Assembly (NCBI GenBank): GCA_018267215.1
Contig: JAFDYX010000019.1
Span: 62,001-126,000 of the forward strand
Source of the DNA: Bacteroidota bacterium
Lineage (GTDB): Bacteria > Bacteroidota > Bacteroidia > Cytophagales > Cyclobacteriaceae
Length of the DNA: 64,000 nt
Direction of reading: 5' to 3'
A model generated the notes under the pieces. It worked only from the letters and a program-made list of their open reading frames with translations, did no database searches and had not been told where the DNA came from. The translations under genes and the position numbers were made by a program. This document shows positions 24,947 to 34,681 of this stretch, one piece after another. How positions within the stretch are numbered: the first letter of the stretch is position 1; every line of letters begins with the position of its first letter.

Positions 24947-27900
24947 GTGAAAAAGAGCGTATTATACATTTTTATCTGCTTCGGGCTGGGTCGGGCTTGG
25001 GCACAAACCACTACCGCCCCGCTCGCCTTTCAAGACAGCGTTAAAGTTTCGCTCGAAAACACCAAAGGTATAGAGGCTTCTTCCATAGGCGATGCATTTG
25101 GCAGCGTGTGGATGAGCCTCAGCCCTGACCAACAAATGACCATCCGGAAGCAAGTGAAGCTGATGAAAAAAAAGGGCTATCGCACGCAGCCCCATTTCAT
25201 TAATTATTATGGCGCCTTGACTGCCGCCATCAATGTAGAGAAAATGGATATCCAAAAATTCACCACTTTTTTAACGGTGGCAGGTACGGCCATCCAAAAA
25301 GACAACCCTTCGCTTGTCAATTATTTTTTTCAGCTCTCTCGCGATTTTTTTGAACACCATGCGTTACGCTATGAAAAGTTTTTCAGGCTCCGGGTTACGG
25401 ATGATGAGTATTCATTTGAATATATTCAGCCCAAGCCTCCCGACACCACAGCCGTAGTGTACGATGCTAAAGCAGACTCCGCTCTGAACGCTATGCCCCA
25501 GTGGCAGCGACCTGTAAAACAACACGATGTTTTCGGTGCGGCCATCGTGTTTAACAAACTAAGTTTGAATTTTGCCACTCCTTTCGATTCCGTTTTATTA
25601 AAAAATACTCGCGGCATTTTTTCGTTGCGCGATCGCTTATTTGTTGGTGAGGGTGGATCGTTCAACTGGTCGCCCGCAGGGTTGAGTGCCGACTCGGTTT
25701 TCTATGAGTTCAATCAATATAATTTTAAAACGACAGAAGCAGCGTTGTCGGCAGCACAAGGTAAACTGACGTATATCGGAAAACTTCCCGGCAAAATTCC
25801 GGGTATGTTCGAATTTAAAAGTGTAAAACACAAAACTAAAAAAGAGGCCGCGTTTCCCCGCTTTAAATCATACGAGAGCAACGTGGCTGTCTTGGGTTTG
25901 GGCAAAGACCTGATGTACACAGGCGGCTTCGGGCTGGAAGGTGCTTTGGTAACGAGCAATTCGGCAAGCAATAAATCATCCACCGTAGAAGTGATGGGCG
26001 AGTCGGACAAAAAATTTAAAGCCACCGGTTCATTATTTTCATTTCGCGATTCAAGTATTTTTTCCAGCGATGTACGAATCATCATTTTTCAGGGAAACGA
26101 CTCCATCGTACATCCGTCTATGGCGTTTCGTTATAACTATGCTAAACACCATTTGGTGCTAAATAAAAATAAAACGGCCTTGCGCAGGGCTCCTTTTTCT
26201 TCGTCTTACTTCGGAATAGATTTTACGGCCGATGAGTTGGAATGGGATTTGAAGTCGGATAGCATTAACCTCTCCATTGATGGCAATACTACCGTAGCCC
26301 CGATGGTCATCGAATCGCACGATTTTTATGACCCTGATGATTTCCGCCAGCTTAGAAACTTAGGGTTTGATTTTAATCCGTTGATGGTAGTGGTAAATTA
26401 TGCGCAAACTAATAACGTGCGCGATTTTTCTGTTTATGAGTTGGCCACCAAAAGCCGGTCTGTAGGCTCTGTAAAGATGGCAGCGGATTTTCTATCACAA
26501 AAAGGAATGATTGACTATGACGCGCGCAGCGGCAAAATACATGTAAAAGATAAAGCCATTCATTTTCTGGAAGCAGCCCGCGGCAAAACAGATTATGACA
26601 ACATGAAAATCCATTCGCTGGCTGACACGGTGGTCAACGCTACCATCAACCTCAAAAAAAACGACATGGTGGTGCACGGGGTGGAAGAGTTTAAAATCAG
26701 CGACTCATTGAATGTAGTGGTAAAACCCGACAGCAGCAGCATTACTTTTTTGCACAATAGAGATGTGAAATTTAAAGGCACGATCAACGCAGGCAATTTT
26801 GAGATTACGGGCAAAGATTTTATGCTGAAGTACGACAGCTTCTTTGTTAACCTAAACCACATAGACTCCATCCGTTTTTATGTAACCGAAAAAAATGGTA
26901 CGCGCAGAAGAGTAAACAACTCCATGGTGGGGGCAGACTCAACGGCAGCAGCTGCCGGAGGGTTACAAGCCTCGGCTAATAAAACTTCGGGCACCTTGTT
27001 TATTAATATGCCCAATAATAAATCAGGGAAGATTAAATACCCGAATTTCCCCCGGCTGGATGCCACAGCAGGAGGTGTGATTTATTTTGACCGCAAAGAA
27101 GTGCTTAACGGAGCGTATGACCGATCTGTTTTTTTTGTAGTACCTCCTTTTAAACTAGACAGCCTGAATGATGCCGACCCGGCCTCCATCAACTTTGAAG
27201 GTACGTTTGTTTCCAGCGGCATGTTCCCCAGTTTCAAAGAAAAACTGCACACCATGCCCGATAAGTCGCTTGGGTTTACACATATCGTTCCTGCCTCAGG
27301 ATATAAAATGTATCATACAGACAGTAAATTTTTTGGAGGGCTCAACATGGATAATGAGGGGCTGCATGCCAATGGCAAGATAGAATATCTGGCAGCCACA
27401 GTAGAGTCGCCAGATTTTACAATCTATCCAGATTCTGTTTTGGCCAAAGGACCTGTCGGTGAGATCAAAGAAAAACAAATTGGAAACGTGAACTTTCCGC
27501 AGGTAACTTTTACTGACTACCAACTGAAATGGTTTCCCAAGCAAGACAAATTCAAAGTAAAAAACTTAAAAGAACCTTTTTCATTTTATCAAAAAACGGC
27601 TACGCTGAAGGGAAACCTCACGGTGTCTAAAACAGGCGTAAAGGGCAGTGGGCGGCTGAGTACGCGTGGCTCGGAAGTAGTTTCCCGCGACCTGAGTTTT
27701 TCGTCTAAAGATTTTGGCGCCCGCCACGCGCGCTTTGAGGTGAAAACCGGAAACCCCGATAAGCCCGCATTAGCCGGTAATGACGTGCGCTTGAAATTTG
27801 ACTTGGCAAAAAATTTCGCCACCATCAGCCCCGAACGCGAGGGAGTGGCTGCCATCGAATTTCCGTACGCCCAATTTAAAACGTCTATACCTCAAGCCAA

Positions 27901-29614
27901 GTGGGATTTGACCACACAAAAAATTGTGATGACCAAAGCTGCCGATGTGCCGTTGGAAAATTCGTATTTCTATACTACCCGAAAAGAGTTGGATTCGCTG
28001 CGCTTCAATGCCGAAAAAGCGGAGTACGATATTCAATCTCAGCAACTTAAAGTTAGTGGCATTCCGTACATCATCGTGGCCGATGCCAAAATCACACCCG
28101 AAAACAATCAGGTACTTATTTTAGAAAATGCCAAAATCGGACAACTGAAAAATACAGTTATTGTGCTGGATACGCTGAATGGGTATCACCGCCTGACGGA
28201 TGGTGTGGTGGACATCGTTTCGCGCAAAGAATTTTCAGGATACGCCACCTACGAATATGTCAATGCCGCCAACGATACTTTTAAAATTAAAATGACAGAT
28301 TTTCATCTGGAGCCGATTGTAGATACAGGCAAGAAAAAAAGAAAAGGAAATGCCACCCAGCAAACGGTTGCTAACGGAGCCGTAATTGACAAAGACAAAA
28401 TTTTGGTGGCTCCCCGAATTTTTTACAAAGGCGATATGGTAATGTATGCCACCCGCCCGGCACTTCAGCTAAAAGGTTTTGTTAAACTGGATTTGAAAAA
28501 AATTAAAAACTACGATACCTGGATTGCGTACGACCAGAGCGGAGATGAAAAAGAAATTTATTTAGACTTCGATCATTCAGTTACCGAATCAGGCCACAAA
28601 GTAGAAGCCGGGTTACATTATGCTGCCGACAACAGTTTGTACATCACATTTGTTTCCGATAAAAAAGACGAGGCCGATGATGATTTCTTTTTGCCGAGCG
28701 GCTCCCTGCACTTTGATAAGGAAAGCGGAGAATTTAAAATTGAAAACAGAAAGAAAGCGGCAGGCGAGAGCCTGGAGGGAAAGGTTTTCAATTACAATGA
28801 AGAAAAACAAGAGGTGAAGTTTGAGGGACCGGTAAGCTTCTTTAAAGGATCGAATGATTTTAACCTGTCGGCCAGCGCCATCGGTTCGGGCAACATGGAG
28901 ACGAACGAGATCCGCATGAACACCCTCTTGCTGGCCAACATGAAGATGCCCGATGCGGCTTATCAAATGATGGCATTGAACCTGCAAGACATCATAAAAA
29001 ATGAAGGAGCCAATGACGGTCTGGGCGATCAGACGGAATTACTTTATAAAATTGCCAACCTGGTAGGCGAAAAAGTAGCCCGCGATTATGAACAGCGGTC
29101 GCAGCAGGCATACACTTCCTTATCGCTGGTGCCGCGGCTGGTGGCCAACATTGGTTTTTCTAATGTCAATTTTAAATGGTCGCAAGGAAATAAAGCCTTT
29201 TACAGCGAAGGACAAATTGGCGTAAGCCACATTGGCAAGAATGACATCAACGGTGCGTTTGAAGGATTTATGGAAATACGCAAGAATGAAGATGGCTCAC
29301 CGGTGTTTCATGTTTTTTTTAAGGCATCGCCCGATGCGTGGTACTATTTTGGCTATGAAGACAACCGGCTGATGGTGCAGTCGTCCAATCAACTTTTCAA
29401 CGACCTCATTGCCAAAAAGACAAATGCCAGCAAAGCCAAAGCAGGCGAACTGGTTTTTATTCCGGGTAGTAATGACGAAGCATTGGCTTGGATTAATAAA
29501 TTTCGGTTGCAGTATTATGGTTTGGAAGCACCCTATGATCTAAACAGCGGCACCAACTCGGCCAAAAAGAAAGAGAAAAAGAAAGACGAGAAGAAGGAAG
29601 ATGACGGGTTTTAA
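24947..29614 (+). CDS. Very large exported beta-rich protein, function unknown
   Basis: A 1555-residue protein from a GTG at 24947 (no in-frame ATG nearby; the ATG at 24933 is out of frame). A signal peptide is visible (SVLYIFICFGLGRAWAQ). The rest is dominated by alternating hydrophobic/polar beta-strand patterns with many short turns, for example VVHGVEEFKISDSLNVVVKP, NAGNFEITGKDFMLKYDSF and VMYATRPALQLKGFVKLDL. I recognise no catalytic domain. Recurrent phrases such as V-K-G-x-x-x-x-x-a-x-y-n-x are like the stacked beta-jellyroll or OstA/LptA-type repeats of lipopolysaccharide transport, which is an inference. The C-terminus is a charged Lys/Asp/Glu tail (KKEKKKDEKKEDDGF). It is followed by gpmI. 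Confidence 0.75.
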   Translation: MKKSVLYIFICFGLGRAWAQTTTAPLAFQDSVKVSLENTKGIEASSIGDAFGSVWMSLSPDQQMTIRKQVKLMKKKGYRTQPHFINYYGALTAAINVEKMDIQKFTTFLTVAGTAIQKDNPSLVNYFFQLSRDFFEHHALRYEKFFRLRVTDDEYSFEYIQPKPPDTTAVVYDAKADSALNAMPQWQRPVKQHDVFGAAIVFNKLSLNFATPFDSVLLKNTRGIFSLRDRLFVGEGGSFNWSPAGLSADSVFYEFNQYNFKTTEAALSAAQGKLTYIGKLPGKIPGMFEFKSVKHKTKKEAAFPRFKSYESNVAVLGLGKDLMYTGGFGLEGALVTSNSASNKSSTVEVMGESDKKFKATGSLFSFRDSSIFSSDVRIIIFQGNDSIVHPSMAFRYNYAKHHLVLNKNKTALRRAPFSSSYFGIDFTADELEWDLKSDSINLSIDGNTTVAPMVIESHDFYDPDDFRQLRNLGFDFNPLMVVVNYAQTNNVRDFSVYELATKSRSVGSVKMAADFLSQKGMIDYDARSGKIHVKDKAIHFLEAARGKTDYDNMKIHSLADTVVNATINLKKNDMVVHGVEEFKISDSLNVVVKPDSSSITFLHNRDVKFKGTINAGNFEITGKDFMLKYDSFFVNLNHIDSIRFYVTEKNGTRRRVNNSMVGADSTAAAAGGLQASANKTSGTLFINMPNNKSGKIKYPNFPRLDATAGGVIYFDRKEVLNGAYDRSVFFVVPPFKLDSLNDADPASINFEGTFVSSGMFPSFKEKLHTMPDKSLGFTHIVPASGYKMYHTDSKFFGGLNMDNEGLHANGKIEYLAATVESPDFTIYPDSVLAKGPVGEIKEKQIGNVNFPQVTFTDYQLKWFPKQDKFKVKNLKEPFSFYQKTATLKGNLTVSKTGVKGSGRLSTRGSEVVSRDLSFSSKDFGARHARFEVKTGNPDKPALAGNDVRLKFDLAKNFATISPEREGVAAIEFPYAQFKTSIPQAKWDLTTQKIVMTKAADVPLENSYFYTTRKELDSLRFNAEKAEYDIQSQQLKVSGIPYIIVADAKITPENNQVLILENAKIGQLKNTVIVLDTLNGYHRLTDGVVDIVSRKEFSGYATYEYVNAANDTFKIKMTDFHLEPIVDTGKKKRKGNATQQTVANGAVIDKDKILVAPRIFYKGDMVMYATRPALQLKGFVKLDLKKIKNYDTWIAYDQSGDEKEIYLDFDHSVTESGHKVEAGLHYAADNSLYITFVSDKKDEADDDFFLPSGSLHFDKESGEFKIENRKKAAGESLEGKVFNYNEEKQEVKFEGPVSFFKGSNDFNLSASAIGSGNMETNEIRMNTLLLANMKMPDAAYQMMALNLQDIIKNEGANDGLGDQTELLYKIANLVGEKVARDYEQRSQQAYTSLSLVPRLVANIGFSNVNFKWSQGNKAFYSEGQIGVSHIGKNDINGAFEGFMEIRKNEDGSPVFHVFFKASPDAWYYFGYEDNRLMVQSSNQLFNDLIAKKTNASKAKAGELVFIPGSNDEALAWINKFRLQYYGLEAPYDLNSGTNSAKKKEKKKDEKKEDDGF

Positions 29615-29649
29615 TTGAAATGATAAAAAACTATTTTTTTTAAACAAAC

Positions 29650-31170
29650 ATGAACAAGAAAGTATTATTGATGATTCTGGATGGGTGGGGTATAGCAACC
29701 AACAAGGCGGTGTCGGCAGTAGATGCAGCCCAAACACCTTATATCAATTCGTTGTACAAAAAATACCCGCACAGCAAACTGCAGGCATCGGGGCTGGCGG
29801 TGGGCTTGCCCGAAGGGCAGATGGGCAACAGCGAAGTAGGCCACATGAACATAGGTGCCGGACGCGTAGTATATCAGGATCTGGTGCGCATCAACAAGGC
29901 GGTGGAAGAAAAAGAGCTGGACAAAAACAACGTGCTGTTGGATGCCATCCGTTATGCCAAAGCAAATAATAAAGCGCTTCACCTGATCGGCTTGGTTTCG
30001 GATGGAGGCGTACACTCGCACATCAACCACCTGAAAGGAATTTGCACCATTGCCCATCACGAAGGAATGAAAAATCTTTTTGTGCATGCCTTTACCGATG
30101 GCCGCGATACCGATCCGAAAGGCGGATTGGGGTACATCACCGACTTGCAAAAACATTTGTCTCAAACGACAGGCAAACTGGCCAGCATCGTAGGACGTTA
30201 CTACGCCATGGATCGCGACAAGCGGTGGGAGCGTGTAAAGCTGGCATACGATTTATTGGTGCATGGCACAGGCGAGAAATTTACTGACGCCCAACAGGCT
30301 ATCCGCCAGTCGTACGATGCTGGTGTAACAGATGAGTTCATCAAACCCATTTCGTTGGTAGATGAAAAAAACAATCCGGTGGCTACCATCCGGGAAGGAG
30401 ATGTAGTAATCTGTTTCAATTTTAGAACGGATCGGGGAAGAGAAATTACCATCGCACTGACGCAGCAAGATTTCCCCGAGCAGCACATGAAGAAACTGAA
30501 GTTATATTATGTAACGCTGGCCAACTATGATGACACCTTTCAAGACGTAAAAGTTATTTTCGATAAAGACAACCTGACGAACACTCTTGGGGAGATCGTA
30601 TCAAAAGCAGGTAAGAAGCAAATTCGTATTGCAGAAACAGAAAAGTACCCACACGTTACATTTTTCTTTTCGGGCGGAAGAGAAGAAGCTTTTCCGGGCG
30701 AGTCGAGAATTTTATGCCCTTCGCCCAAAGTAGCCACGTATGACCTGCAACCTGAGATGAGCGCGCGCGACATCCGCGACAAAATTATTCCACAGTTGGA
30801 AAAGAAGGAAGCTGATTTTATTTGCTTGAACTTTGCCAACCCCGACATGGTAGGCCATACCGGAGTTTTCCCTGCCGTAGTAAAAGCGTGCGAAACTGTA
30901 GATCACTGCAATGAAGCCGTAACCGAAGCAGCACGTAAAAACGGATACACCACCATTATCATTGCCGACCACGGCAATGCCGAGTTTATGAAAAATGAAG
31001 ACGACACCCCCAACACAGCGCACACCACTAACTTAGTGCCGTGCATTTTGGTAGATGATCAGTTCAAGGGAAATATTAAAGACGGAAAGCTGGGCGACTT
31101 GGCGCCCACTATCCTCACCCTGATGGGCATACCAGTACCTAAAGAAATGACAGGCCACCTGTTGATTTGA
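29650..31170 (+). CDS. gpmI: 2,3-bisphosphoglycerate-independent phosphoglycerate mutase
   Basis: A 506-residue glycolytic enzyme interconverting 3- and 2-phosphoglycerate, of the alkaline phosphatase superfamily. Metal-binding Asp11 (ILDGWG) and the nucleophile Ser61 in EGQMGNSEVGHMNIGAGR are present, as are GRDTDPKGG, HGNAEFM (in IADHGNAEFM) and FANPDMVGHTG. The length is normal. The stop is followed with no gap by the next ATG, so a lipoprotein gene is co-transcribed. Confidence 0.97.
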   Translation: MNKKVLLMILDGWGIATNKAVSAVDAAQTPYINSLYKKYPHSKLQASGLAVGLPEGQMGNSEVGHMNIGAGRVVYQDLVRINKAVEEKELDKNNVLLDAIRYAKANNKALHLIGLVSDGGVHSHINHLKGICTIAHHEGMKNLFVHAFTDGRDTDPKGGLGYITDLQKHLSQTTGKLASIVGRYYAMDRDKRWERVKLAYDLLVHGTGEKFTDAQQAIRQSYDAGVTDEFIKPISLVDEKNNPVATIREGDVVICFNFRTDRGREITIALTQQDFPEQHMKKLKLYYVTLANYDDTFQDVKVIFDKDNLTNTLGEIVSKAGKKQIRIAETEKYPHVTFFFSGGREEAFPGESRILCPSPKVATYDLQPEMSARDIRDKIIPQLEKKEADFICLNFANPDMVGHTGVFPAVVKACETVDHCNEAVTEAARKNGYTTIIIADHGNAEFMKNEDDTPNTAHTTNLVPCILVDDQFKGNIKDGKLGDLAPTILTLMGIPVPKEMTGHLLI

Positions 31171-31764
31171 ATGAAACCGATCAAATTATTTGTTGGGGTG
31201 TCTGTTATCGCGGCTGTGCTGTCATCTTGTATGCCGAAAGAAAATACCTATCGTAAACCTTATGTTGACTTCGATAGTTTGATCACTGCCCAGCTAAATA
31301 CAATTACAAATGGCGAAGTAGTGTTGTTGAAAAAGACAAGGCTTAATTCTTATGAAGATTCAACGGCCGTAAAACCGGATTCATTACAACTGAAAAATGA
31401 ACTACAGGCCTTTCGGCTGATGGATGACATCAACAAGCCAGTGCACAAAGGTATGTATGAAGTGAAGACAGAGGAGGATGCCAACAGCAACTTGTTGGTA
31501 AGAACCTACACTACTCATCAACCAACTTCCATCATTTTTGTCAAATTATTTTTTAAGCACGACATCAAAGAGTTGAAACGGATTGAATCTTCCTGGATTG
31601 AAAAGAATGTAATGATACACACCCGGAGAGATCTGATGCTGGAGTTTGATGATCATAACGGTGTGCCGCGTTTGGTGCATTATGCGGTAGCAGGTGAGCA
31701 AAAAGTGGTTTTGAGCAAACCCGTGAGCACCACCATAGAAGGATGGTTGAAGTACCCTGCATAA
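31171..31764 (+). CDS. Lipoprotein of unknown function
   Basis: A 197-residue protein with a lipoprotein signal peptide (VSVIAAVLSSC, Cys at about residue 20). The mature part is a beta-rich domain with VYMEVKTEE-like hydrophobic alternation (for example KGMYEVKTEED, NNLLVRTYTTHQ, RRDLMLEFDDHNGVPRLVHYAVAG). I recognise no family. It starts immediately after the gpmI stop, so translation is coupled, but the two have no obvious metabolic link; the position probably reflects only shared transcription. Confidence 0.72.
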   Translation: MKPIKLFVGVSVIAAVLSSCMPKENTYRKPYVDFDSLITAQLNTITNGEVVLLKKTRLNSYEDSTAVKPDSLQLKNELQAFRLMDDINKPVHKGMYEVKTEEDANSNLLVRTYTTHQPTSIIFVKLFFKHDIKELKRIESSWIEKNVMIHTRRDLMLEFDDHNGVPRLVHYAVAGEQKVVLSKPVSTTIEGWLKYPA

Positions 31765-31813
31765 AATTCGATGTTTTACAAAATACAATTTGATGCCTGA
31801 CGTTAACGTGTGT

Positions 31814-32623
31814 ATGCGCAAAGCACTTTTGATAAGCCTCTTCCCGATGATAGCGTGGGCACAAGGGAATCAGCCGCGCACACAAGAAGGCCAATTTACT
31901 TTTGATACGGACAAGCCTTTTAAACTGCTGACACTCGATGAAAAAATAGATGCGCCCATTGCCTCTAAAAAAAAGAAACCCAAGCCTCGTGTCTTTTATG
32001 GTATCAAAACAAAAAAAGCATTTGCTCGCAAAGGATATGGCGAGAAAATGACCATCGAACTATTTTATGTATTGAAAAACAGAAAAGAAAAATTTACCGG
32101 TTTTGCCCGCGACATCTACTGGTATGATTACACACGCAGAGAGATCAGGCGCACATCCACATTCGACCCCAAGCGCGGTGTATTATTGCATGGCCCGTAT
32201 AGAAAATTAACCGGGTTGAATTTGGTAGAAGAAGGTATTTTTTACAAAGGCGCTAAACACGGCCGATGGATGAGGTACAACCTGCAAGACCTGGTGGAAG
32301 ACAAATCGAAATACTACAAAGGCTGGCCGAAAGAATCGTATGTTACCTATTACGACCCGTTAGAAAAAAAGCACATGAAAGAAGTAGTGCCCGTAGAGTA
32401 CGGAGAGAAAGATGGCTACTATTATATGTTGTTTGAAAACGGCACCACTGCCGTGCAAGGCGAGTATCAATGGAATGAAAAGGTGGGCGATTGGATTGAG
32501 AACTATGCCAACGGCAAGCGCAAACGTATTATTGCCTACCAAAAAGAACCCTTCACCAAAGATTTTCAGCCCTACATCCGCAAAGAGTGGGATGAGAAGG
32601 GAAAAGAGATTTACTCGAAGTAA
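31814..32623 (+). CDS. Exported MORN-like repeat protein
   Basis: About 269 residues from the ATG at 31814, with a signal peptide (RKALLISLFPMIAWAQ). The mature part has MORN-like units of the type G-x-Y-x-x-x-x-x-G-x-W: GVLLHGPYRKLTG, EGIFYKGAKHGRWMRYN, KKYYKGWP-like segments, and GDWIENYANGKRKRII. YwqK-type antitoxin proteins contain the same repeat, but nothing else supports a toxin-antitoxin role here. The gene lies 50 bp after the lipoprotein gene. It probably sits in the periplasm or at the outer membrane; a binding or scaffolding role is the family expectation. Confidence 0.7.
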   Translation: MRKALLISLFPMIAWAQGNQPRTQEGQFTFDTDKPFKLLTLDEKIDAPIASKKKKPKPRVFYGIKTKKAFARKGYGEKMTIELFYVLKNRKEKFTGFARDIYWYDYTRREIRRTSTFDPKRGVLLHGPYRKLTGLNLVEEGIFYKGAKHGRWMRYNLQDLVEDKSKYYKGWPKESYVTYYDPLEKKHMKEVVPVEYGEKDGYYYMLFENGTTAVQGEYQWNEKVGDWIENYANGKRKRIIAYQKEPFTKDFQPYIRKEWDEKGKEIYSK

Positions 32624-32629
32624 CGATTT

Positions 32630-32833
32630 TTATTTACTGCCCAATATCCTGAAAGGCAAAGTCAATAGTGAGGCCGCCATTCTAACAATTACCTCGATGG
32701 TGAAGCCCGCTACACGAAAAGGCAAGAGCAGCAGCCAAAGTAGAGGAAATAAAAAAATCAGTGCGATGACCAAAGGCCAGCATAAAACAAATAAAAAACA
32801 CCACAGGATAAGCACCAATAAAGTTTTCATCAT
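32630..32833 (-). CDS. Small membrane protein, 67 residues
   Basis: A very hydrophobic small protein: one long hydrophobic region (LLVLILWCFLFVLCWPLVIALIFLFPLLWLLLLPF) and a second amphipathic segment to the end (ASLLTLPFRILG). It may span the membrane twice. No domain is recognised. It ends 6 bp from the convergent MORN gene stop. Small proteins of this composition are common in Bacteroidota. A coding origin is favoured by the single hydrophobic frame, but it could be a chance hydrophobic ORF. Confidence 0.45.
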   Translation of the reverse strand: MMKTLLVLILWCFLFVLCWPLVIALIFLFPLLWLLLLPFRVAGFTIEVIVRMAASLLTLPFRILGSK

Positions 32834-33193
32834 AAAAATGCTTGGAGGAGTAAATCAAAGATCACACCATACTTGTAAAGGTGCTTTTGTTAAGATTTTT
32901 GGATTGTAGAAAACACACTTGACCAAAAATGAACAGGTGGTGTGTCAACAATGAACAAGAACTCAATAAGTAAGATCAATCAGGTGGCGTATAAATGATG
33001 GGCAGGATTTTAGCGCTAAAATTCAATCAAAAAACAGGAGCAGAGTTTTGCATTTCCGTTGATACGAAGCCGTTCAACTCACCTATTGCAGATACATGTT
33101 GGCATCACGCCCCTTTGTTCTCTTAAATTTTCAGCCCTCAATATGTTCATACGATTCCTATCATAAATTAAAATACGTACTTCTCCTTCAATG
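32834..33193. other. Non-coding gap with one perfect palindrome
   Basis: I see no open frame of note, tRNA or clear terminator in this 360-bp stretch. It is AT-rich and sits between two minus-strand genes. The only structured element noticed is the 16-bp palindrome at 33007-33022. The remainder could hold the promoter of the small membrane protein. Confidence 0.5.
33007..33022. repeat. Perfect 16-bp palindrome
   Basis: ATTTTAGCGCTAAAAT is a perfect inverted repeat with no spacer. It lies within the 360-bp gap about 174 nt upstream of the 67-residue membrane protein start, and on the far side about 172 nt from the stop of the 164-residue gene. It could be a dimeric-repressor operator, but no regulator is linked to it. 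Confidence 0.6.
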
Positions 33194-33688
33194 CTATATA
33201 AATTTCAAAAAATAGATTAAGAGGAAGACGAAAATGATTAAATCTGTCCACAGGGCAAATTTTTCATTTATACCCGAAGTTTTTTGAAGCCCGTGTTGAA
33301 TACCAGCTATACCATAATAAAGCCCACTTGCAAATGCACTCACAATTCTCCAATCTGGTCTGAATAGAGAAACAATACCTACAAGTCCAAAACAAATATT
33401 GGCAAAGCCTAACTCTCGAAGAATAGGAAAACAGTCAGGATTGTCAAGATGAAAAATTTGTTTGGCTGTAAACTCTGGATTTTTTACTTGTTTAGTACCT
33501 GCAAGAAATAAGCGAAGGCCGACCGCAGAGAAAATAAACCATTTACTAAATAAGGCAAAAGTTAAAGCCGTTTTAGTTGTAAAATGTTCGATTAAAAAAC
33601 CAATTGTAGGCAAAACAAAACTCAGGACAGTTACACTTATGATGTAAAACTTATTTGGTTTATCGTCTATGCTGTTTGTGGTTGCCAT
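33194..33688 (-). CDS. Membrane protein, DUF6790-like
   Basis: A 164-residue protein with four hydrophobic segments (FYIISVTVLSFVLPTIGFLI, FALFSKWFIFSAVGLRLFL, GFANICFGLVGIVSLF, WTDLIIFVFLLIYFLKFI) and a short soluble loop with FHLDNPDCFPILRELGFANI. This resembles small uncharacterised membrane proteins of the DUF6790 kind; the assignment is from memory of the motif and is weak. It stands alone in a gene-poor stretch. Confidence 0.6.
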   Translation of the reverse strand: MATTNSIDDKPNKFYIISVTVLSFVLPTIGFLIEHFTTKTALTFALFSKWFIFSAVGLRLFLAGTKQVKNPEFTAKQIFHLDNPDCFPILRELGFANICFGLVGIVSLFRPDWRIVSAFASGLYYGIAGIQHGLQKTSGINEKFALWTDLIIFVFLLIYFLKFI

Positions 33689-33784
33689 TTATTTTGTTCG
33701 TTATTTTTAATATTCTCAGTTTTAAGTTTGCAATATTGCCACGGGTGGCTGCCAACAGATTAGTTGAAGCAGGTCAGGGTTCAA

Positions 33785-34681
33785 TCACTTCACTCCTTTA
33801 GCGGCATCCCAGCTTTTTTGAAGCTTGCGCACAAACACAATCTGACCGGTATGGTAAGCGTTGTGGGTGCTCATGTTGGCAATGTTTTCGTACCACCCGT
33901 TGAGTTTGTTGTCGTCTGCTTTTTTTATTTCCTGCTCCCACTCGGTCATGACAGCATTGAGTTGTTGTACGGTTTCGTTCCAGGCTTTTTCGTCAAACGA
34001 ATCGAAGGTCTCTTCGTTGTTGCCGCTGAAGGCTTCCGCTGTTTCACCTTTAAAATTTTTCAGTAGGCGCTTGTTCCAAAACAGGAGATGGTACGTTAGC
34101 TGGCCGATGCTGTGGTTGCCGCTGTTGTCTTTCCACATGGCTTGTTTTGCAGTAACACCCTCTAAGGCAACATTTGCGGGCACAAACCAACCCTTTTCGG
34201 TGTGGGTTGATTTCAGTTGCTTTAACAATACCGACTTTAAACTGGCAGCGGGCAGAGTTGGCACAGTGTACATGCTGGCAATGTGCCAGTGTCCGTTTTC
34301 GTTTATCCATTTAGATGTAAACGTGCCAGTGTAAACGCCCGTGTCGCCCTGAGCTAATTTAGCTTTTTGCTCATAGGTGCCGTCAACATGGGCGGTGTCG
34401 CCTTTGAAATTTATTGTACTTAAATGTGTGGCATTAGAGATCAGGTGGATGTTGGCAGGGTTAAAAGAATTTAAAAATTTACGGATGCTGTCTTGCCCTA
34501 CATATTGCTTCATTCCTTTTCCGCTCAACGTGCCAGTTTTTACATATAAATCAGCCAGCGAATCGCCCTTCATTTTGAATGTCAACTGATCGTATTTTTT
34601 GAAGGTGCTTTCAATTTCGCCTTTGCGGTTATCGCAAGCGGCTGCTATCAGGATCAAGGCTATAAATGGAATTTTTTTCAT
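33785..34681 (-). CDS. SnoaL-like / DinB-like fusion lipoprotein
   Basis: A 298-residue exported lipoprotein (signal core IPFIALILIAAAC, lipid-modified Cys at residue 16). The N-terminal part, about 20-150, resembles SnoaL/DUF4440-like cone-shaped domains (STFKKYDQLTFKMKGDSLADLYV, FTSKWINENGHWHIASM). The C-terminal part, about 165-298, is a DinB-like four-helix bundle with the expected His pattern (NHSIGQLTYHLLFWNKRLL, NMSTHNAYHTGQIVFVRK). Both domain types usually occur alone, so this is a fusion. The role is unknown. Because of its signal peptide it would act in the envelope, unlike cytoplasmic DinB relatives. Confidence 0.75.
   Translation of the reverse strand: MKKIPFIALILIAAACDNRKGEIESTFKKYDQLTFKMKGDSLADLYVKTGTLSGKGMKQYVGQDSIRKFLNSFNPANIHLISNATHLSTINFKGDTAHVDGTYEQKAKLAQGDTGVYTGTFTSKWINENGHWHIASMYTVPTLPAASLKSVLLKQLKSTHTEKGWFVPANVALEGVTAKQAMWKDNSGNHSIGQLTYHLLFWNKRLLKNFKGETAEAFSGNNEETFDSFDEKAWNETVQQLNAVMTEWEQEIKKADDNKLNGWYENIANMSTHNAYHTGQIVFVRKLQKSWDAAKGVK

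Noticed and set aside
31814-32623. MORN protein as antitoxin (YwqK type)
   Set aside because: The repeat is shared with those proteins but no toxin gene is adjacent, and a signal peptide argues against an intracellular antitoxin.
32630-32833. Small hydrophobic ORF as a toxin
   Set aside because: Composition alone cannot separate a membrane toxin from an ordinary small membrane protein, and no antitoxin RNA or gene is evident.
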